Shown: one piece after another, positions 56,206-64,000 of the stretch
Layout: every line of letters starts with the position of its first letter
Numbering within the stretch: position 1 is the first letter of the stretch
Source: Symsagittifera roscoffensis
Lineage: Eukaryota > Xenacoelomorpha > Acoela > Convolutidae
NCBI RefSeq assembly: GCF_963678635.1
Contig: NC_087063.1
Span: forward strand, 82,815,574-82,879,573
DNA: 64,000 bases
Reading direction: 5' to 3'
Program-made: the position numbers and the translations under genes
The notes under the pieces: generated by a model
Seen by the model: only the letters and a program-made list of their open reading frames with translations
The model's database searches: none
What the model was told of the DNA's origin: nothing

Positions 56206-58440
56206 AAGCCATTCAACCAGATTGATGAGGAACTTTTTTCAAAAGAAACGATATTACGAATTGTCGAATGTAATAGTCGTCAGTTTACGTCACATATGAG
56301 TTTAAGAGAAATATGCCCTATAACCATCGGCTCAGGGACACTACCTCTTGTATTTTTGCAACTCATTCTGTCGGATCCAATTCGGCTCGCTTGAGACATG
56401 GGACCAGCAAATTGTGTTACAGCTTAAAAACCACTACCAAAATATCCCCCTTTATAGAAATAAGAGCGTTTTCATTGTAACATTCGCCCAAATACTACAC
56501 AGTGACGGAGCGTAGAAAAAGTACCTATAGACGACTGGCCGACGTGTTACCTAAATTCTACTCGTTTTTCACCGTCTCGACCTAGCCAACTGATTTTTTG
56601 GTCTGTTTAGGTCTAAGTAAAAAAATACCATTTTTAGGCCATCAGTCAAAGGACTTTTTACTCAGCTTCCGTTTTCATGCGAATACAACCACATAGCTGG
56701 GTCTCGGATCCTCAGATTACATGCTTGCTACCAAAAACACGGTTCAAATATCCTATTTTACTATGTTTTTAGTGACAGTTCTATATTAAATCCATTGGAG
56801 ACGGATTGACCCTTTCCTCTTTCTAGCTACTCACATTCTAAAATAACAAATAATACGGGTGTTAATTCAAGGTTTTGGGACATTCGATCAGAATGTACGA
56901 AAATGAAGTTTCGCAATCGCATTTTTATTGATCAAAAGAAAAGAACATCGAACTGAGAAGATTGGTGGTTTCATTGGATTAGCGACGTTATTTGAACGAT
57001 TGGACAAATCGGGACGAGTTAGTTTTAACTGACCTGCTAATTTTTAAAATTTCGATTTGGACATGATAGACACGTAACCTTTTATTATTTTGCACACACT
57101 AAAACGGCGAAAACACAACAACAATAGTTGCAGTGGAAACAACTACGGGAAAACGACAAAGATTGAAATTGTATTTGGAGATTATCAGGAACCATTCTGA
57201 GTTGCAACGATTGTGCCCCTATAATCGTTACAACGAAGAACCCGAGAAAAGGGAAGGGTGTTGAGACGGCGCGTCCAGCCTTCCGGTAAAAAATAGGGCT
57301 CAAAACGTCTTTTAGCTTCCTGGTCATGCCCTGAGTTGAACTTAATTAACGTCCAGATTCATTTTCAGAGAATGAGAAGCTAGGAGTGAGGGAAAGGGTT
57401 GGTCCATCTTCGATGGAGATGATGATTTTTATCTACTGAACAAAAACAATCGTAATATAATAAATAGTAGTAGCCTTGTTTTTAGGAGTGACCTCGTGGT
57501 CTGGGGAAACTGAGACCCAACCCTGAGCTCACTATTTTTGCATATAATTAAACCAGTTTGTGCGTTCTGGCCTAAGCCGGAAAGCAGTAACGTTTTGTCG
57601 ACCCGATGTTAGAAAGACCACCAAAAGAACTGGCTATGGCAGAGACGGTGAAAAGCATGTAGAGTTCTGTTGAGACGTTGGCCAGTCGTTTTAGAACCTA
57701 GCTTTATTTTCCGTCGATACGTATTTCCGGGCGAATGTTACATAGATGTTTTTGTGGCGCTCCTGGGTGTTTTTTTTTAAACATCATGACCGGCAGAACC
57801 GTTAACGAGCACTCCGCGCCGAGTGGATGCTCAAAACAACGCCCTAACCACCGGGACGGAAGGGTAGTTCAGAACGCGGAAGCCTTCCGGATTCCCGTGA
57901 ATAGCTTTTTAACCTACTTAACACCGAAAATTCAAGAACAAGGAAGGGTGGGAGGATTGGCGGTCCCGCCGTTCCCTTAGAGGTTTGTGACCAAAAACAC
58001 TTAAAGATATACAAGGAAGCAAACAAAAACTAGTATATTACCTCAGAAAAACAAAAAACATGAAAACTAACCGAAAAAAAAAACAAAAACAGTAAAAAAA
58101 AGGGATAAAATCAGTAGAAATCATCACCCCAGACGAGATGTGATCCGACCCTCCCGTTTGTTGTTGTTAGATATGTTGTTTTCACAGGCATTTTTATCAG
58201 TCAGGATTGTTACGATCAATTTTGTGGCCCGCTTGTGGTGCTTGTACTGTAGGGTTATTTGAGTATTTAAACACGTTAATTCTAATTTGCGCTCAATCCG
58301 GAGGGGTCTCGGGATTAGAGAAGAAGACTGATCCGGCAAGCAGTTCAAGGAGCGACAAGAAGGGGCTCAAGGACAACAACAATCGACTGTTGGGTATCGT
58401 TAAAAGTTTTGTATCCCTTTTGGTACTAAAAGTAAGATAT
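56206..58440 (+). repeat. Mosaic LTR copy with diverged insert
   Basis: Starts with the fullest copy of the inverted LTR1-like arm (56,206-56,470) and the inverted LTR2 right arm (to about 56,740). A strongly diverged LTR2 start follows near 56,881 (GGGACATTCGATCAGAATG) with its own hairpin (57,202-57,233). From about 57,390 to 58,440 the sequence is again close to the younger copies, including the conserved block (57,732-57,766). Old and young LTR pieces have been joined by recombination or gene conversion. Confidence 0.6.
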
Positions 58441-59107
58441 TACTCTGTGGGGGGCTCGGGGGCTTTTTGTCAATCTGGAAGGGTCCCAATTTTGCCAATC
58501 CGGAAGGGTACCAATCTTGCCAACCCGGAGGGGTCTTGTTTTTGTCAATTAAAATCCAAATCGTTTTGGGAAAAGTGATTGCACTGAGGATTTTGTTAGT
58601 TCTAGCTCGGGCAATCCGAAGGCAGATAGGTAACACAGGACTCGGTGGGTGCAATAGACGCCCACTTGAGAAAATTACTGCCTTCAAGTTTTGTCTGCTT
58701 AGTGCAGCACCAAGCAGAGAAAGCTCTTTCTTTAGAAACAAGTTCGACTATTACCTTGCGATTGACTAAAGTACAATCACATACGTTTTTCATTGAAAAA
58801 GTTCTTATTTTTCTTTATTTTGGTTTTAAATCAATAATATCTCCCCTTGATTGGGTAGTGAGAACACTATCTTTTAAATAAATTGATATCATCATACTAA
58901 GCTAGCTTCATATCTTACAACTATTAATCGATTATTGTAAATAAATTGTATACATGCTGTACTGTGATAACATAAAAGGATTCGTGGCCACTATTTAAGT
59001 GAAACTTTTGGAATTTATTGTGTTGTGTTTTTGTTATCAGTAGTCAGACTAAAAGGACACTAGCAATCGAATTGAGTGTACAGGCAGCAAGAAGTGATAA
59101 ATTGAAA

Positions 59108-60454
59108 ATGAGTCTAGAGAAGTCAAGGATACCTAAAAAAAGATTGCTGCAGGAAATTCAAACCAGAGAAACAGAGAAAAGCAATGAACGACACTTTTTG
59201 GAAAGGATCACACGAACCCCGACCGACAAAGGGAAGAAAGTTTCACGCATAATGGTTGAAACCAGGAGTCAAAAATACTCAGAAGGACAGAAGGCAAGGT
59301 TAGAGGTACAGGTCCATCCGGACCCTGCCATGGATGAGAACCAGGAGGGACATGGACCGGAAGGGAGAGGAAAAAGAAGATTGAGTGAATCTACTCCGGT
59401 AGAACAAGACCAAGATTTTGCCACTTCCACCGGGACCCTGGACCGAGAAGAGATGTCGGAACTGTCCGATATCTCTACTGAAAATGTGGCGACTACAACA
59501 TCACGCACAGACAACACCATGATGCTTGGCGTGACGGAGAAACCGGCAACGTCCTCATCGATTTCAGAAAGGGTCAAGAACACTTTCGGAAACTTCTTTC
59601 CATTTACTAAGGGAAAGGGTACAGGCGATGAAGCAGAAACCCAGGAAGAAGAAGAGGACGATGACGAGCAAGATGACTTTGGATCTCAAGTCAGCCTCAA
59701 TAGTTTGAGTCAGGAGAATGACGCATACACCGATAGAGAGACTAGCACCATGGATCAATTTGGTGTAGTGAGGACCATAAGCAAGACCACAAACGGATCA
59801 AGCCAGTCAGGAGACTTTGTGAATATGGCGAATTCGGAAATGCGAATTTCAAAAAATAGAAACACAGGACTATGTGACGCACCTGCGGATCCAGAAGTGG
59901 ATCATGGAAAGACGTCGAGGCAGAGAATCAAAACCCGGGTCTCGACCAGCACCAAGCTACCTGGGATCGAAAGGGTGACACCGCCACTTGTGACGCCACT
60001 AGTGGATAACGGAGCATCAATTGAAGAAGCCTTGACCAACATAGTGGGTAGCATAGGAGGACAACAGCATGAACAGATGTCCTTAAGAATGAGTGAACTA
60101 GAAAGGGCAGTCCACGTCGAGAAAGAAAATCTGCGGAAAGATATCAACCGCAACAGACAAGAAGTTAGTAGAAGCGAAAAACGCTTGAAGGAGAGAACGG
60201 ACAAACACTTGGCGAAGAACTTGTCGCAAATGACGAGGGAAGCTGAGCAGAGAGATTTACGATTGAAAGACGATATGGAGAAGTTGAGAATTCAACAAGA
60301 GCAGACTCTCGGGACTTTTGACACGAAGATAGATGCGATGATGGAGAGGAGATTTCGGGCTATCATTGATAGGTTGGACGGGCTACTAGGCAGCAGGCGT
60401 GGGTCAAAAAAGGGGAATGGAACTCGGGAGAACCCAGCAGGGAGCCGAGGGTGA
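59108..60454 (+). pseudogene. gag: gag N-terminal region, element 3
   Basis: Open from the ATG at 59,108 (MSLEKSRIPK) to 60,454. It aligns with gag of element 2 along its whole length without the TAA or the 724-bp duplication seen there. MVETRSQK at about 59,250 also matches MVSTRS of element 1. The middle is acidic and Ser/Thr-rich. The last 130 residues are a charged coiled coil with SEKRLKERTDKH. A frameshift near 60,450 ends the frame early. Function by family: particle assembly; this part lacks capsid and zinc knuckles. Confidence 0.82.
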
Positions 60455-60850
60455 ACTTCAATGAACAACAGAAGAGGAGAAGGACATATGGATCCACTAG
60501 AGGAAGGGGCAGTTCATCAACGCGGGGCCCAATAGAACGCGGGGCCCAAACATCAGAGGAAGCTCAGCTGGCAACAGACAGACCTCAAAAGAACGACCGA
60601 CACAAGATACACAAGCGACTGGGTGATGTGATTCCAGGAACAGGAGTCATAGGAGTCAAGGAAGAAACAATCCCAGCGATTCGGACAGGAGGGAAAATCC
60701 AGAGTCCTTATCAGGGGGCAATGATACTCAAGCGGGGCATTCAAGAGATGCTACATCAATGGCCACAGCCTTTGAACCTCTGAACAGGCCTTTGGAAACA
60801 TTCCTTACGAGGTTATCTAGAACCAATGAACGTAGTGAAAAGTCCAGAAG
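60455..60850 (+). pseudogene. gag: gag linker remnant, element 3
   Basis: A continuation of the gag linker in a shifted frame: GSTRGRGSS, then the Arg/Ser-rich stretch that contains the same in-frame TGA (within CTGGGTGATGTG, about 60,621) as element 2. The coding piece ends at NERSEKS, where the deletion junction follows. A longer open frame in another register to 60,783 is a shadow. Confidence 0.65.
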
Positions 60851-61061
60851 TCTTAAGTCATATCCTCAAAGTGCAGATTAGTGACAGAATTTGGAAGGCT
60901 ATAGCAATGTAGTATGATGCCATTTATATTCTGCAGTGAGTCGATATGACGCGCATAAAAGTAATTTCGTGCATTTTGTAAATTCTGTTCGATGACACTG
61001 TACCAATTTTATGAACATTGCGAGATTCAATGGGGACATTGACTGGGCTGTCCGGGGAGTA
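60851..61061 (+). other. 3' UTR remnant and PPT, element 3
   Basis: 210 bp nearly identical to 49,352-49,562. Ends TGTCCGGGGAGTA at 61,050-61,061, directly followed by the LTR start TGTGACC. Confidence 0.8.
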
Positions 61062-64000
61062 TGTGACCTTCGACCAGAATAAACGAAAACGCAGATTCGA
61101 AATTTTAGTAGCTAACCGTCCGAATTGACGTTTTTAAGAGATAAACAACGTTATTGGGACGATTAGTCAAACTGTGAAGGTCAAGATGTTCTGGTAGTTT
61201 GAAATTTTGAAAATTCGAAGTGATGACGTAATAATTCTGAGAAAGGTCAGAAACGGTCATTTTGGAAGAAAACCAGAATAAAATCAGAACAACAAAAGTT
61301 GCGATAGCGATAACTACAAGAATTGTGATTGAAAAACAACAACGAATTGCAGAGTTGGCAGAGACCGCTCCGAATTGCAACTATTGTGTCGCTACAATAG
61401 TTGCAAGGCCGTTCACAGCAACGGTGAAGGGTAGAGGACAGCCTTCCGGAAGGAAGATAAGGACGTTATTTCCCCGGCTTCAGAAATCCGGAGGGGTCTC
61501 GGGAGTTGAACTGAAACTCTTTTATATAAACTTTTAGCTTCCCGGTTCTGTCTTGAATTGATTTTAATTAACATTTGAATTCATTTTGCAAGGATGAGAA
61601 GCTAGAAGTTGGGGGAAAGGGTTGATCCATCTTCGATGGAGATGATGATTTTAATCTACTGAACAAAAACAATAGTAATATAATAAGTAGTAGAGCCCTG
61701 ATTTTAGGAGTGACCTCGTGGTCTGGGGATACTGAAACCCAGCCATGAGCTCACTATTTCTGCATGTAATTAACTCCTTCTGAGTGTTTTGACCGAAGCC
61801 GAAAGCAGTAACGTTTTTGTCGACCCTATGTTAGAAAGACCACCAAAAGAACTGGCTTTGGTAGAGACGGTGAAAAGCATGTACAGCTCTGTTTAGACGT
61901 TGGCCAGTCGTCTTAGAACCTAGCTTCATTTTCCGTCTTCCGGGCGAATGTTAGTGTTTTTGCAACTCAATCTGTCGGATCCAATTCGGTTCGCTTGAAA
62001 CATGGGACCAACAAATCGTGTTACAGCTCAAAAGCCACTACCAAAATATCCCCCCTTTATAGAAAGAAGAGCGTTTTCATTGTAACATTCGCCCAAATAC
62101 TACACAGTGACAGAGCGTAGAAAAAGTACCTATAGACGACTGACCGACCTGTTACCTAAATACTACTCGTTTTTCACCGTCTCGACCTAGCCAGCTGATT
62201 TTCTGGTCTGTCTAGGGCTAAGTAAAAAGTTACATTTCTTAGGCCATCAGTCAAAGGACTTTTAGTCAGCTTCCGTTTTCATGCGAATACAACCCCATAG
62301 CTGGGTCTCGGTTCCTCAGACTACATGATTGCTACTAAAAACACGGCTACTGAACAAAAACAATGGTAATATAATAAGTAGTAGTAGCCCTGATTTTCGG
62401 AGTGACCTCGTGGCCTGGGGATACTGAGACCCAGCCATGAGCTCACTATTTCTGCATGTAATTAACACATTTTGAGTGTTTTGACCGAAGCCGAAAGCAG
62501 TAACGTTTCTGTCGACCCGATGTTAGAAAGACCACCAAAAGAACTGGCTTTAGCACAGACGGTGAAAAGCATGTAGAGCTGTGTTTAGACACTTGCCAGT
62601 CGTTTTAGAACCTAGCTTTATTTTCCGTCGATATGTATTTCCGGGCGAATGTTACATATATGCTTTTATGGCGCTCCTGGGTGTTATTTTTTTAAACATC
62701 ATGACCGGCAGAACCGTTAACGAGCACGGGGCGGAAGAGTAGTTCGGAACGCGGAAGCCTTCCGGATTCCCGTGAATAGCTTTTTAACATACTTAAGACC
62801 AAAAATTCAAGAACCAGGAAGGGTGGGGGGATTGGCCCTCCCGTCGTTCCCTTAGAGGTTTGTGACCAAAAACACTTAAAGATAAACAAGAAACCAAACA
62901 AAACTAGTATATTACCTCAGAAAAACAAAAAACATAAAAAATAACCGAAAAAAAAACGAAAATAGTAAAAAAAAAAAGAATAAAATCAGTAGAAATCATC
63001 AACCCAGACGAGATGTGATCAGACCCTCCCGTTTTTTGTTGTTAGATATGTTGTTGTTGCAGGCATTTTTATCTGTAGGGTTTTTACTGTAGGGTTTATT
63101 GAGTATTTAAACACGTTAATTCTAATTTGCGCTCAATCCGGAGGGGTGTCGGGATTAGAGAAGAAGACTGATCCGGCAAGCAGTTCAAGGAGCGACAAGA
63201 AGGGGCTCAAGGACAACAACAATCGACTGTTGGGTATCGTTAAAAGTTTTGTATCCTTTTTGGTACTAAAAGTAAGAATTCGGTTATTGAACAAACCCGG
63301 AGGGGTATAATATAATTAGTATCACTATTTATACAGCCTAGATTAATAGTCCTGTACCGTTTTTCAGTGAAAAACACAGTAAGCAGACCGGTTTTTAGGG
63401 TCAAAATAGCAATATTTTGACCCCTACCCCCACAAATTGCGAATTTTGAGATATCGATATTTTTTGAAACGGAAAATAGATCGCAACTGTACTAGTTTAT
63501 TAGGTTGAACCGGGGAAGTTTAGTTCAGAAGTGTTTGGAACTAATCGAGTGAGGACAGTAAAAATTGTTGTTCGGACAACGATAACTAGTGAATTGACAG
63601 GTTTTGAAACCCGTTTGCCGATAACCTTCCGGGTTACAGTGGAACCGAACTTAATGTGTTTGATTTAGTGGATTCATCAACCCGGAAGGGTCCAAATAGC
63701 ATTAATTTTGGCAAATTTTTCAGCTGGATTGTTTTAGATCGGATTTTTTGCATTGAACTAGAAGACTATAGGCCTTTTGAGCTCGGATCAATATGTTTTA
63801 GGTCGAAAAGAACAGAATTGCGAAAAAGTCAGGCGGAACCTATAAGAGAGAAAATTTTTTGATTTTACAAAAAAGACGTTTTGGATAATAACTTTGGAAC
63901 AACTGGACAGATTCAGTTGATCTTAGTTCCATTAGATCAGAAATTAGCTGAGCTTGCTCATAAAAACATCAATTCAAAAAAATAAAAGCGTGAAGTTTTT
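61062..64000 (+). repeat. LTR2 copy running off the window end
   Basis: Aligns with 49,563-52,501 at an offset of about 11,500 with roughly ten differences over the whole length, including the same inverted arm insertion at 61,954, the palindrome at 62,081-62,655 and the conserved block at 62,645-62,680. The box-rich 3' part continues beyond base 64,000. Confidence 0.85.

Larger units (their letters stand above)
58456..61061 (+). mobile_element. Element 3: gag-only deletion derivative
   Basis: Order: LTR2 end with boxes (58,456-58,705), leader with the candidate PBS region, gag N-terminal half (59,108 to about 60,850), then directly the last 210 bp of the 3' UTR, PPT and LTR. The junction at 60,850/60,851 removes capsid, all of pol and all of ORF3. 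Such short derivatives need proteins from complete relatives to move. Its following LTR is nearly identical to that at 49,563, so it belongs to the youngest layer of the window. Confidence 0.8.

Noticed and set aside
49563-58440. Small frames of 60-100 residues in the LTR array, repeated at several places (for example 49,763, 51,193, 52,156)
   Set aside because: They repeat because the LTR repeats. They lack shared frames between diverged copies and have no recognisable motifs.

Overview
This window looks like a repeat-rich stretch of an animal genome, most likely an invertebrate. Almost every base can be assigned to decayed, nested retroelements; I see no host gene, tRNA, rRNA, CRISPR array or bacterial-style operon. 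The organism cannot be named from the sequence. The animal assignment rests on the Ty3/Gypsy-type Pol proteins, the long LTRs, a decayed non-LTR reverse transcriptase and AG-type splice acceptors.

Layout. (1) Bases 1-22,341 (+): a giant Ty3/Gypsy-type element ('element 1', about 23 kb if complete) whose 5' LTR is cut by the window edge. It has a 14-bp minisatellite in its leader, then gag, protease, RT, RNase H, integrase and a C-terminal macro-like domain, then a separate accessory region of about 8.8 kb ('ORF3'), then the 3' LTR. (2) 22,419-39,906 (-): 'element 2', a related element with a 3.4-kb 5' LTR. Its gag capsid/zinc-knuckle region and the middle of its ORF3 are deleted, and its 3' LTR is interrupted by element 1. 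(3) 39,912-41,718 (-): a 5'-truncated non-LTR retrotransposon. (4) 41,916-49,562 (+): a partial LTR joined to the 3' half of an element-2-type ORF3 that carries a 1.5-kb tandem duplication. (5) 49,563-58,705: a large LTR-derived array with 2.48-kb tandem units, inverted-repeat arms and clustered CCGGARGGGTC boxes. (6) 58,456-61,061 (+): a gag-only deletion derivative ('element 3'), followed by (7) another long LTR from 61,062 to the window end.

The noteworthy biology is the accessory coding capacity. Pol ends in a domain resembling the TARG1/OARD1 type of macro domain (ADP-ribose binding or hydrolysis). ORF3 encodes, in order, a coiled coil, an SGNH/GDSL-hydrolase domain with all signature residues, a second SGNH-like domain, a large unrecognised region, a conserved C-x4-C-x4-H-x-C-x4-C cluster and a conserved C-terminal domain. 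The same order is seen in two clearly diverged elements, so it is an inherited module and not a chance capture. A roughly 400-bp gap with a splice-acceptor-like site precedes ORF3 in both, which suggests separate expression from a spliced RNA.

All copies here are dead or defective: each coding region has in-frame stops and frameshifts, and element 1 has lost the first catalytic aspartate of RT. The LTRs of element 1 differ at roughly 20-25 positions over about 560 bases by eye, and the number of stops is about what neutral decay at that age would give. By contrast the 49.35-52.5 kb and 60.85-64.0 kb segments differ at only about ten positions, so part of this array is very young.
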